Assembly (NCBI RefSeq): GCF_018595715.1
Contig: NZ_JAHEOJ010000024.1
Span: 62,001-126,000 of the forward strand
Direction: 5' to 3'
DNA length: 64,000 nucleotides
Origin: Glaciecola sp. XM2
GTDB taxonomy: Bacteria > Pseudomonadota > Gammaproteobacteria > Enterobacterales > Alteromonadaceae
The first letter of the stretch is position 1, and each line of letters starts with the position of its first letter. Below the pieces are notes generated by a model. It was given only the letters and a program-made list of their open reading frames with translations. It was not told the DNA's origin and searched no databases. Below, in pieces: positions 36,527 through 46,100 of this stretch. A program made the position numbers and the translations under genes.

Positions 36527-36585
36527 AGCTTAGACGCCTTTTAATCTAAGCAGTAGACACCCAGTAACAGTGGGTGTCGCCGCTT
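36527..36585 (+). repeat. Two tandem hairpins after the GGDEF/EAL gene
   Basis: First: GCTTAGA (36528-36534) with TCTAAGC (36545-36551). Second: GACACCCA (36556-36563) with TGGGTGTC (36571-36578), loop GTAACAG, which can be lengthened by TAAGC/GCTTA outside, in competition with the first. No T run follows. They sit between two convergent genes and probably form the 3' end of one transcript. Confidence 0.5.
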
Positions 36586-36640
36586 AAAGGGTAGATCTTA
36601 TTTGATATCGGCTCGCTCAATACTTGATACTGTTACTGCG

Positions 36641-37219
36641 TTATACGCTACCAATCTTTGTGGCTTCTGGTACTTCTACCAACTTCCCTGTTTTGCAATC
36701 ATAAATATAGCCATATACCGGAATAGTATTGGGCACTAAATTGCTAGAACGTATACGCTGAACATCTTCAACCACGCTTTTTGCGTTGTCTTTAAACGTG
36801 AGCCAGTTGATGTATTTACCGTCGGTGCTGCCACCTTCGCTTTGTTGATTGCGCCAGCCGTTTTCATCTACTGTAGCGGTCGCGAGACTCTCTTCTAGTA
36901 AATCGCCCATGATGTTGCTGTCGAACAATTCCATGCCGCAGTCGGTATGATGAATGACAAACCACTCTTTTGTGCCCAACAATTTATGAGAAATAACCAA
37001 TGAACGAATGGCGTCGTCGCTAGCGCGTCCTCCAGCGTTTCTAATGACGTGGGCATCACCTTCTGCAAGGCCGGCGTATTTTGCAGGGTCGAGGCGGGCA
37101 TCCATGCACGTTAAAATTGCGAAACCTCTTGCAGGGGGTAACGCTAAGTCTGCTTTGTCACCAAAGTTTTCGGCATATTGCGCATTTGCTGCTAATACTT
37201 CTGATTTAATTGTGCTCAA
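36641..37219 (-). CDS. Beta-class carbonic anhydrase
   Basis: Interconverts CO2 and bicarbonate. Zinc-binding residues are in TCMDAR (Cys and Asp-Arg pair) and HHTDCGM (His and Cys, three apart); [14 protein letters not shown] is the conserved segment between them. The 192-residue length fits the small form of the family. No signal peptide, so it is cytoplasmic. The only good start is TTG (37217-37219); the ribosome site is poor, so translation may be weak or the start may lie slightly elsewhere. Confidence 0.85.
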   Translation of the reverse strand: MSTIKSEVLAANAQYAENFGDKADLALPPARGFAILTCMDARLDPAKYAGLAEGDAHVIRNAGGRASDDAIRSLVISHKLLGTKEWFVIHHTDCGMELFDSNIMGDLLEESLATATVDENGWRNQQSEGGSTDGKYINWLTFKDNAKSVVEDVQRIRSSNLVPNTIPVYGYIYDCKTGKLVEVPEATKIGSV

Positions 37220-37382
37220 AAATGGGTACTCGTTCTTCTTAAAAATGATACGAAGGAGTATAGAGCCAACACGATTGCAAACGCTATCAAATCAAAAGAG
37301 CGATTTGTTGTTTATCAGTTGCTATGGTTATAGCGGCGTTATGCTATAACAGCCAACACTTGTACATAGCGTTTACGATCAC

Positions 37383-38123
37383 CTACCCTGAGTCACGAGC
37401 GAGTCCTAACTCCGATGCTACTATCTGCTCAGACTTATTTAACAAATAACCCACTATGCCCCCGTATACATCAACCGCAATATGCAGCGCGATAACAACC
37501 CACAACACTTCAGTAAAAACAAATATAAGCGCTAGTACCAGACCAACTAAAGCCGTTCGTAGCACGTTTTTCCAACCTTGATACAGATGGCACATACCAA
37601 ACAACACACTACTGACTGTTACGCTAGTCACAATCCCTATCTCTTGGCTCAGTACACCAATCAAAAACCCACGAAACAGCAATTCCTCGCAGATACCAGC
37701 CGACACTGAAAGACCAAGAGTAAACCAGCGCAGCTCAGATGTGTTTGAAGGCATCATCCAGTCGTGATTGCCCGCAATAGCCTTACGGTATGCGTGTCGT
37801 TTTTCGGCTGATTGGCCAAGCGAATACACCGAGTAAGTAAAGTACCCTATAACACCTAACGCTAAAGCTACGCCACCCCAACTGCGCCATGAGTTATGCC
37901 ATGTTAAACCAAGTGCTGATGGCAGTATTGTGCCAATAAGTAGCAATAGCATTAAAAGCACGGTGGGTATCCACATAAACACCATTGCCTCTTTATATGC
38001 CCTTATCTTGGTTTTATGCCCATCTAACACCGCAACTTTTGCTTTGTCGGCCTCCCACAGGCTAAAAGCAACCATCCCTAAAATGACAACCAATAAAACC
38101 CATTCTCCCATTGGCAAATGCAT
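37383..38123 (-). CDS. CPBP-family intramembrane metalloprotease
   Basis: A polytopic membrane protein of 246 residues with about seven hydrophobic segments. Active-site motifs of the CAAX-protease/bacteriocin-processing (Abi) family are present: EELLFRG (glutamate pair and arginine) and FGMCHLYQG (histidine). Substrate unknown. The ATG at 38123 was chosen because GAGGAG (38131-38136) lies 7 bases upstream. It diverges from a LysR gene, 100 bp apart, so the regulator may control it. Confidence 0.8.
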   Translation of the reverse strand: MHLPMGEWVLLVVILGMVAFSLWEADKAKVAVLDGHKTKIRAYKEAMVFMWIPTVLLMLLLLIGTILPSALGLTWHNSWRSWGGVALALGVIGYFTYSVYSLGQSAEKRHAYRKAIAGNHDWMMPSNTSELRWFTLGLSVSAGICEELLFRGFLIGVLSQEIGIVTSVTVSSVLFGMCHLYQGWKNVLRTALVGLVLALIFVFTEVLWVVIALHIAVDVYGGIVGYLLNKSEQIVASELGLARDSG

Positions 38124-38194
38124 GCTTTTTCTCCTCGCGCTTAGCAATGATCAAAGCGTAAAGCCTTGCACTTAATAAATAAATAGATTAATTT

Positions 38195-38214
38195 TTTAGT
38201 ATATTTAAACTAAA
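38195..38214 (+). promoter_or_regulatory. Candidate LysR-type operator
   Basis: Inverted repeat TTTAGT-N8-ACTAAA containing the T-N11-A pattern (T38197, A38209) of LysR-family sites. It ends 9 bp upstream of the LysR gene, in the divergent region with the CPBP gene. Confidence 0.5.
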
Positions 38215-38223
38215 GGTTTAATA

Positions 38224-39132
38224 ATGTTGCATCCAAGAGATTTACGCATATTTTGCAAAGTTGCCGACACTGGCAATATGTCGAGAGTCGCACAAGCAGA
38301 AGCGAAGTCGGTCATGGCAATAAGTAAACAAATAGGCAGACTTGAGGCCGAGCTAAATCAGGCGCTCTTTATTCGTAGCCGTCGGACGTTGGTGTTAACT
38401 GAATTTGGCCAACAATTTAAACTAAAAACTGAAAGGCTATTGGAGCATTATCAATCGCTAGTTGATTGGGGGCAAAACAATGAAAACACAGTTAGCGGCG
38501 AGTTACGCGTTGTTTGCCAATCCAACGAAATAATTAGAGAAACCCTCGTTCCATGGCTCGCAGAGTTTGTGCAGCTGTATCCTAACCTAGGCATTACGCT
38601 CGACGTTAAGGAAGGGCTTGTTGACATTTTAGAAGATGACTTTGATATCTTTTGGGCGATAGGCCCATACTTAGGGCAGCGTTACTCGGGCCTCAAGCAA
38701 AAGTCATTATGGAAGTCAGCTTATGGGTTGTTCGCGTCGCCTGACTATTTGCGCAACGCCGGCATACCGGCAACGATTGAAGATCTAAAACAGCACAAAG
38801 TGATTGGCTATTCCCACAATCAACCTACCAATGTGCTAGTAGCGCGCGGCGACGATGGACAACCCCACTTTATTAACGCACAGTGTCAAATTAAAACCGT
38901 TACAGGTCTGCAAGAGCTCGCAGAGGCAGGGCTAGGTATTATTAATGCACCTGCTGATACTGCTACGATACGCCAGCTTGTGGCAGAAAAGCGCTTACAA
39001 CCGATATTGGAAGAACACTGGTGGGAGGGCGCAGAAGTATATGCCTATTATCATCCGTCACGCCCTATTCAACCCAAAGTACGTGCTTTTTTGGATTTTT
39101 TTGCTGCCAAACGAAGTGAATGGTGTTTTTAG
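38224..39132 (+). CDS. LysR-family transcriptional regulator
   Basis: A 302-residue regulator. The N-terminal winged helix-turn-helix spans about residues 1-60 (RDLRIFCKVADTGNMSRVAQAEAKSVMAISKQIGRLEAEL), followed by a type 2 periplasmic-binding-protein-like effector domain (about 90-295). The short first helix and a SRVAQ instead of the common TAAA segment are somewhat unusual. It is divergent from the CPBP protease gene, its likely target together with itself. Effector unknown. Confidence 0.88.
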   Translation: MLHPRDLRIFCKVADTGNMSRVAQAEAKSVMAISKQIGRLEAELNQALFIRSRRTLVLTEFGQQFKLKTERLLEHYQSLVDWGQNNENTVSGELRVVCQSNEIIRETLVPWLAEFVQLYPNLGITLDVKEGLVDILEDDFDIFWAIGPYLGQRYSGLKQKSLWKSAYGLFASPDYLRNAGIPATIEDLKQHKVIGYSHNQPTNVLVARGDDGQPHFINAQCQIKTVTGLQELAEAGLGIINAPADTATIRQLVAEKRLQPILEEHWWEGAEVYAYYHPSRPIQPKVRAFLDFFAAKRSEWCF

Positions 39133-39278
39133 CGCGTGCTACAAAAATAAAACTAATTCGAGATGCTTGCGTTACTTATCAATCAATATCAACTTGCCGA
39201 TTACAACGAATATTTAAGCGACATTTTAACCCCCTTAAACGAAAAATGGGGTAGAGGCCGTCAAGCATTTTTGCGGCA

Positions 39279-40073
39279 CTACTGCATTACCCTTGACTCA
39301 TCGAAGTTAAACTCAAAGCCGTTAATGTCTGCTTCTGCAACTAAGCGATGTAAGTACTGCGAAACCGCTTTTCTATGTACTTTGTCATTTAAATATTTTT
39401 TGATTTTATCTTCAACCAAATCATACGTTAGCGGCTTACCTTCAACCTTTCTAACCACTTCAACAACATGGTAGCCAAAACGTGACTCAACAGGCACTGT
39501 CATCAAGCCGATATCTGCTGCGAAAACTTGTCTTTCAAATTCGCTTACCGTTTGACCATTAGATAACTGTCCCAAATTGCCACCTTGGTCTTTTGAGGGG
39601 CAGACAGAGTACTTTTTCGCAGCTTCTGCAAAGCTGATTTCCTTAGATTTTAGCTGTTCAATAATGATTTCAGCCACGCTAAGCGTTTCTGCTCGGTGTT
39701 CCAAATCTTTGGGATCTGCTGCAAGCAAAATATGGTTTGTTTCAACTAGCGGCGATGAGGTGAACTGCTCTGGATTTGCCTTAAAGTAGCGCTCACACTC
39801 TTCCATTGTGGCCTCTGGAATATCAATCTCTAAAGCGAACAATTGATCTATCAGCTCTGGGTTGGCTTCTATCGACGCTCGGTCGGCCTTTTCGTCGATA
39901 CCTTTTTCTTTTATTTGTTGGGCAATCACCTCTGCGATGATTAATGACTGAGCGGCTTGAACCATGGCCTCCCTGCGAGTTTCCGCGGGGTGATACTGTA
40001 CTTCTGTGTCAATTGCAGAGGCTAAAATCAGACTGCCGTTCACGGTAATTTCTGGGGTATTAGTAAGTGACAT
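39279..40073 (-). CDS. Cytoplasmic parvulin-type peptidyl-prolyl isomerase linked to the nar operon
   Basis: A 264-residue PpiC-type chaperone/isomerase without signal peptide. An N-terminal helical part (residues 1-105) precedes the rotamase domain (about 108-215), with NHILLAADPKD, FAEAAKKYSVCPSKDQGGNLGQLSNG and VESRFGYHVVEV in the usual order. A small C-terminal helical tail follows. It lies 140 bp after narI in the same direction; parvulins at the end of nar operons are common in gamma- and betaproteobacteria and are thought to help fold the nitrate reductase. That role is inferred. Ribosome site AGGAAC. Confidence 0.85.
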   Translation of the reverse strand: MSLTNTPEITVNGSLILASAIDTEVQYHPAETRREAMVQAAQSLIIAEVIAQQIKEKGIDEKADRASIEANPELIDQLFALEIDIPEATMEECERYFKANPEQFTSSPLVETNHILLAADPKDLEHRAETLSVAEIIIEQLKSKEISFAEAAKKYSVCPSKDQGGNLGQLSNGQTVSEFERQVFAADIGLMTVPVESRFGYHVVEVVRKVEGKPLTYDLVEDKIKKYLNDKVHRKAVSQYLHRLVAEADINGFEFNFDESRVMQ

Positions 40074-40213
40074 TATTAGTTCCTATTTACGGGCGCAAAA
40101 TCACATGATTTACTTAAATTCTTGCTTTCACTTTGCATTGGATAAACGAGGCGTCCTTGCCATTTTGCGGGTATTCCTCACCCTAGTTCAGCCATGAGTG
40201 TATCGTTGGTAGC

Positions 40214-40894
40214 TTAACGCTGTCTCACTACTTGGTAGCTTCTAAGTACATACTGCACTGGTACACTCCAAATATGTACTAAGCGGCTGAATGGGAATAA
40301 CACAAACAAAGTTATGCCTAGCGTTACGTGCATCTTATATAACCAGTGTACCGAGGAGATATATTCTACAGCCTCAGCAGGTCTAAAAGTTAAGGTATAA
40401 CGCGACCAGCTCATTAGGTTATACATAACTGACCCATCCATATGACCAGTCGAGATAACAATAGTGAGCATACCAATAATTAGCTGCAGGTAAATCAAGA
40501 GTAAAATACCAGTGTCCATGAGGCTGCTGTTCGCTCTTATTCTAGGGTCGAACAATCGTCTGTATACCAACATGCTTAGGCCAATAAAACATAAAATACC
40601 GAAGAAGCCACCCACGCCCATAGCAATTACCTGCTTGGCGGCCAAACTGATTCCTAGCGCGTGCCAAATCTCCCAAGGTAATACCAAGCCTGCAAAGTGC
40701 CCCAATAGAATGGCAATTATACCGACATGAAAAAGCACGCTGGCTATCCGAAAGTTTTTGCTGCTAAGCATCTGACTAGAGCCTGTCTTCCAAGTATATT
40801 GCTCGCGATCATATCGAATAAGACTACCCAAAAAGAAAATAGCCGTTGCTAAATATGGATAAATCCCAAAAAATATTGTGTCGATGATATGCAT
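40214..40894 (-). CDS. narI: Respiratory nitrate reductase, gamma subunit (cytochrome b)
   Basis: A 226-residue membrane cytochrome with five hydrophobic segments. Two b hemes take electrons from quinol; histidines in the segments LFHVGIIAILLGHFAGL and LYKMHVTLGITLFVLFPFSRLVH are at the heme-ligand positions. It begins 2 bp after narJ and ends the core operon. Sequence and order match E. coli NarI. Confidence 0.95.
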   Translation of the reverse strand: MHIIDTIFFGIYPYLATAIFFLGSLIRYDREQYTWKTGSSQMLSSKNFRIASVLFHVGIIAILLGHFAGLVLPWEIWHALGISLAAKQVIAMGVGGFFGILCFIGLSMLVYRRLFDPRIRANSSLMDTGILLLIYLQLIIGMLTIVISTGHMDGSVMYNLMSWSRYTLTFRPAEAVEYISSVHWLYKMHVTLGITLFVLFPFSRLVHIWSVPVQYVLRSYQVVRQR

Positions 40895-40896
40895 GA

Positions 40897-41637
40897 CTAA
40901 CCCCTTACACTTTCTTCGCTGCGTATGTTGTTAGCAGCATCTATAAATTGAATAGGCACATCTTGATCACGTCGTTGAGATTCAGAAGGCTTAGACGTAT
41001 TGGTTGGACAACCACCATTTGTAGCATCACCGCCAAAAGTAACGGCTTCCTCTTCCCACACTTTGTCGAGGGCTTTTTTGGTGTCATCGCGTTTTTCTTC
41101 TTTTACTTGCTCGCGCAAGGCATCTAGATCGATGTCTACTTCAGACAAGTTCACTAAGGCCTGAAACAAGCTGCTATAATTACACTTTCGCTTTTCAAGC
41201 CTAACGGTGAGTAAAGCTAGTACTGGCCCAATGTCTTGCAACCATCCTTTTGCATTTTCATTCCCTTGGGTGCTGACAAACTCTAAAAATAATGGAATAT
41301 AGTCAGGCAATTCACGCACGCCAATGTCAAGGCCTGCAGCTTTATATTGCTCCAGCAAGTCGACCATAGCTTGACCTCGGTCGCGGGATTCGCCGTGAAT
41401 ATGCTCATAAATGAGTAAAGACAGCGAACGCCCTCGCTCAAATAAACCGTCATAATCCGATTGCCAATCGAGTAAGCTATCGCCAAAGCGCTGAGCCACA
41501 AAAGCTTGCAAGGCTGTTTTATCAGACTCTGCAAGGTCTTCATTACCCGCAATATAATCACTTACATCCGCAGCGTGAGCATATAGCTCGTCGCTTGGAT
41601 AATCGATGAGTCTTGAAATAAGGCTTAAAATTTTCAT
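40897..41637 (-). CDS. narJ: Nitrate reductase molybdenum-cofactor assembly chaperone
   Basis: A 246-residue all-helical protein of the NarJ/TorD group, a chaperone that holds NarG while molybdenum cofactor and the FS0 cluster are inserted. The N-terminal segment LSLISRLIDYPSDELYAHAADV and the central DYIPLFLEFVSTQ (DYIP(L)FLE) are the family signature. It is not part of the final enzyme. Its ATG overlaps the narH stop by one base, which suggests translational coupling. The C-terminal third is charged and less conserved. Confidence 0.93.
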   Translation of the reverse strand: MKILSLISRLIDYPSDELYAHAADVSDYIAGNEDLAESDKTALQAFVAQRFGDSLLDWQSDYDGLFERGRSLSLLIYEHIHGESRDRGQAMVDLLEQYKAAGLDIGVRELPDYIPLFLEFVSTQGNENAKGWLQDIGPVLALLTVRLEKRKCNYSSLFQALVNLSEVDIDLDALREQVKEEKRDDTKKALDKVWEEEAVTFGGDATNGGCPTNTSKPSESQRRDQDVPIQFIDAANNIRSEESVRG

Positions 41638-43169
41638 TAGTCGCGCACCTCTACTGGAATAACTTGACGTACTGTTTGTTTTTTACCGCCAAACAAGTCC
41701 GCTTCACTGTCGCCGCCGCTGCAGCCATTGCCGAAAGTAAAGCCACAACCAGACTTCATATCGTAAGCATCTTCCGCGTAGGCCTTATGGCTGGTTGGGA
41801 TCACAAAGCGGTCTTCGTAATTGGCCAATGCCATATAGCGATACATTTCTTCAACTTGCGCTTCGGTCAAACCCACTTGGTTTAAGGCGTCTAAGTTCAA
41901 TTCGCCATCGACTTGTTGTGAACGTTTAAATATACGCATTGCCATCATGCGCTCTAATGCTTTCTCTACGGGCGCTTCGTCACCAGCGGTAAGCATGTTC
42001 GCTAAATATTTCATCGGAATACGCAATGATTTTAGGTCAGGGAACACACCATTCATGGGTACCTTATTTGCAGCTACTGCATTTTGAATAGGGCTTAGAG
42101 GCGGCACATACCAAACCATTGGTAATGTTCTATATTCTGGGTGCAAAGGTAATGCAACCTTCCAATCCATTGCCATTTTGTATACCGGTGACTCTTGCGC
42201 CGATTTTAGCCACGCGTCAGGAATACCCTCTTTGCGAGCGGCTTCTTGAACACTTTCATCAAATGGGTCAAGGAAAATGTCACACTGCGCTTGATATAGG
42301 TCTTTGTCGTTTGCAACTGATGCCGCTTCTTGTACGCGATCTGCGTCATATAGCATGACGCCTAAGTAGCGAATTCGGCCTACGCAGGTTTCTGAACAAA
42401 TGGTCGGTTGACCCGCTTCAATACGCGGATAGCAGAAAATACATTTTTCAGACTTACCAGTTTTCCAGTTATAGTAGATTTTTTTGTAAGGACAGCCGCT
42501 TACACACATTCTCCAACCGCGACATTTATCTTGATCAATCAAGACGATGCCGTCTTCCTCACGCTTATAAATAGCGCCTGAGGGACAAGAGGCTACGCAA
42601 GCTGGATTAATGCAATGCTCACATAAACGCGGTAGATACATCATGAAAGTTTTTTCAAACTCGCCATACATATCAGCCTGCATTTGGTTAAAGTTGCTGT
42701 CGGCCCGACGTTTTGAGAACTCAGTACCAAGAATCTCCTCCCAGTTTGGTCCCCATTCAATTTTTTCCATACGTTGACCGGTGATCAACGAGCGTGGACG
42801 GGCTACCGGTTGGTGTTTACTCTCACCCGCTTTGTGTAGATGCTGATAATCAAAATCAAACGGTTCGTAGTAATCGTCTATGCCAGGTAAATCTGGATTG
42901 GCAAAAATATTTGCGAGTATGCGCAGCTTACCGCCTTGTTTTGGCGTTAGCTTTCCATTGGCATGACGCTTCCAGCCGCCATTCCACTTCTCTTGATTCT
43001 CCCACTCTTTGGGATAACCAATACCAGGCTTAGTCTCTACGTTGTTAAACCAGGCGTATTCAACACCTTCGCGTGAGGTCCAAACATTCTTACAAGTAAC
43101 TGAGCACGTGTGACAACCGATACATTTATCAAGGTTTAGCACCATGCCGATTTGAGCTCTAACTTTCAT
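41637..43169 (-). CDS. narH: Respiratory nitrate reductase, beta subunit (iron-sulfur)
   Basis: A 510-residue electron-transfer subunit with four iron-sulfur clusters. Cysteine motifs: CIGCHTCSVTCKN at the N-terminus, CEHCINPACVASC near residue 185, CRGWRMCVSGC near 217, and CIFC...CSETC near 245. The tryptophan in CRGWRMC replaces a cysteine and marks the [3Fe-4S] cluster, as in E. coli NarH. It starts 2 bp after narG. Confidence 0.96.
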   Translation of the reverse strand: MKVRAQIGMVLNLDKCIGCHTCSVTCKNVWTSREGVEYAWFNNVETKPGIGYPKEWENQEKWNGGWKRHANGKLTPKQGGKLRILANIFANPDLPGIDDYYEPFDFDYQHLHKAGESKHQPVARPRSLITGQRMEKIEWGPNWEEILGTEFSKRRADSNFNQMQADMYGEFEKTFMMYLPRLCEHCINPACVASCPSGAIYKREEDGIVLIDQDKCRGWRMCVSGCPYKKIYYNWKTGKSEKCIFCYPRIEAGQPTICSETCVGRIRYLGVMLYDADRVQEAASVANDKDLYQAQCDIFLDPFDESVQEAARKEGIPDAWLKSAQESPVYKMAMDWKVALPLHPEYRTLPMVWYVPPLSPIQNAVAANKVPMNGVFPDLKSLRIPMKYLANMLTAGDEAPVEKALERMMAMRIFKRSQQVDGELNLDALNQVGLTEAQVEEMYRYMALANYEDRFVIPTSHKAYAEDAYDMKSGCGFTFGNGCSGGDSEADLFGGKKQTVRQVIPVEVRD

Positions 43170-43171
43170 GA

Positions 43172-46100
43172 TTAGCCCTCTACCTTATTGTTGTTAACAA
43201 CACTGTTAAATTCTTCTTTGCTTTGGTCGACGCTATCATCGTCAAGCCAATCAACTTTCGCCATTTTGCGCACAATGACAAACTCATCGCGGTTACAGCC
43301 AACGGTTCCGTAGTAATTAAATCCGTAGGATTGTTGCGCATAGCCGCCAATCATGTGCGTGGGCTTCATGACCGCTCTAGTCACTGAGTTATGAATCCCG
43401 CCGCGTGTTTTAGTAAGCTCTGAGCCAGGCACGTTTACAATACGTTCTTGTGCGTGGTACATCATGCTCACCCCCTCTGGCACGCGCTGAGACACAATGG
43501 CTCTTGCCGCAATGGCACCGTTAATATTGAACACCTCAATCCAATCGTTATCCACGATGTCAGCTCTTGCTGCATCAACCTCCGACATCCACACAACAGG
43601 ACCACCGCGTGACAGTGTCAGCATCAGCAAGTTGTCTGAATAGGTGCTGTGAATACCCCACTTTTGGTGTGGTGTTAAGAAGTTAAGTGCAATTTCTTTA
43701 TTGCCGTTTGAGTCCTTATTCATAATGGGCTTAACGGTTTTTAAATTAATGGGTGGCTTGTATACACACATGGTTTCACCAAAGTCGCGCATCCACTCAT
43801 GATCTTGATAGAACTGCTGACGACCGGTCACCGTTCTCCAAGGAATGTATTCATGCACATTGGTGTAGCCTGCATTGTAAGATACATGTTCATCTTCAAG
43901 CCCTGACCATGTGGGGGAGCTGATGATCTTACGCGGCTGAGCCTGAACGTCTCTGAAACGAATTTTCTCTTCTTCTTTCGGTTTCGCTAAATGGGTATGA
44001 TCGCGCCCTGTAAACTCGCTCAACGCTGCCCATGCCTTCACGGCGACTTGTCCATTGGTTTCAGGCGCCAGTGATAAAATCATTTCTGCGGCATCAATGG
44101 CCGACTCTAGCTTCGGCCGTCCTTTATTCACACCCTCTTCTAAATGCTTATGATTTAGCTCACCTAAGAACTCCACCTCTTTTTCGGTATTCCAACTGAT
44201 GCCCTTGCCGCCATTACCTAACTTTTCTAGGGCCGGACCAATAGAAGTAAAACGGGCATAAGTATTAGGATAATCACGCTCAACGACCACCATGTTAGGG
44301 GCTGTTTTACCAGGAATGAGATCACACTCACCTTTCCACCAAGCTTTTACACCAAATGGTTGGGCTATCTCCGCAGGCGTATCATGCAAAATAGGCACAG
44401 TGACTAAATCTTTCTCAACACCTAAATGCCCTTCTGCCATTTTTGAAAATGCTTTGGCGACGCCCTTAAAGATTTCCCAGTCAGAGCGAGATTCCCAAAC
44501 AGGGTCAACTGCTGCACTTAGAGGGTGGATGAAAGGGTGCATGTCAGAGGTATTTAAATCATCTTTCTCATACCATGTTGCGGTAGGTAGAACGATGTCT
44601 GAATACAAACATGTGGTAGACATTCTAAAATCTAGGGTTACCAACAAGTCGACTTTACCTTCCGCAGCCTGCTTTTCGAACTTAACGTCTTCTGGCATTT
44701 TCCCGCCTTCTTCGCCTAGGTCTTTACCAAGCAAACCGTGCTTGGTGCCCAGCAAGTGACGCAGCATGTATTCATGCCCCTTACCCGATGAGCCAAGTAA
44801 ATTGGAGCGCCAAATAAACATATTACGAGGGAAGTTTTTAGGGTTTTCAGGCTCCATACAAGCGAAGTCCAAGTCTCCTGATTTTAAGCGCTCTACTGCA
44901 TACTCTTGAGGTGATTTTCCAGCCGCGTCTGCATCTTTACAAAGTTGTAAAGGGTTCATATTAAGTTGTGGTGCAGACGGTAACCAACCCATGCGCTCGG
45001 CGCGCGTATTGAAATCGATGATAGAACCAGACCATTTGCTCTTATCAGCAAGTGGAGAAACAACTTCGGTCATTTCTAGCTTTTCATAACGCCATTGACT
45101 GGAGTGGTTATAGAAGAACGATGTACCGTTCATATGACGTGGTGGACGCTGCCAATCCAAGCCAAATGCAAGGGGTTGCCAGCCAGTTTGTGGACGTAGC
45201 TTTTCTTGACCCACGTAGTGCGCCCATCCGCCGCCACTTTGGCCAACACAACCACACATCATTAGCATGTTGATGAGGCCACGGTAGTTCATGTCCATGT
45301 GATACCAATGGTTCATACCCGCACCCACAATGATCATAGAACGACCACGGGTTTTGTTAGCATTGTCGGCAAATTCACGAGCAATTTTAATCACCTCTGA
45401 GCGTGGTACGCCAGTGATTTGCTCTTGCCAAGCAGGAGTATAAGGAATGTCTTGATCGTAGCTTGAGGCAACGTTCGGGTCGTCATAGCCATTATCAACG
45501 CCGTAGTTTGCAATGGTTAAGTCAAACACTGTGGCGACATAGGCCTCTGTACCATCAGCAAGGGTGAGCTTTTTGGCGGGTACTTTACGCACCAAAATAT
45601 CGTCATGCTCGGTGTTTTGGAAGTAGCCGAATTCATGCTCAGCGCCACCAAAATATGGGAAGCCAACCTCAACTAATTCGTCGTGAGAGCCTTTTAAACT
45701 GACGCGTAAATCAAGCTCATCACCTGACTTACCATCGGTCTGCGTAATGTTCCATTTGCCTTTTTCGCCCCAGCGATAGCCAACCGAACCTGTTGGAGAG
45801 ACAAGCTCGCCATCTTTGTCGTTAATCGAAATAGTTTTCCACTCTGGGTTGTTTTCTTGGCCGAGATTCCCGTTAAGGTCAGAAGCGCGTAAGAAACGGC
45901 TTTGATGTAAAGAACCATCTTCAGCCTTTTCTAACATGACCAACACAGGGAAATCAGTGTAGCGTTTTACGTAGTCGGTGAAATACTTAGACGGATTCTC
46001 TAGGTGGAATTCTTTTAAAATGACATGACCAAAGGCCATGGCTAATGCGGCGTCTGTTCCTTGCTTCGGCGCTAGCCACTGATCGGTAAGCTTGGCCACC

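Noticed and set aside
44292-44759. Plus-strand open frame inside narG
   Set aside because: Antisense to narG, without ribosome site or domain.
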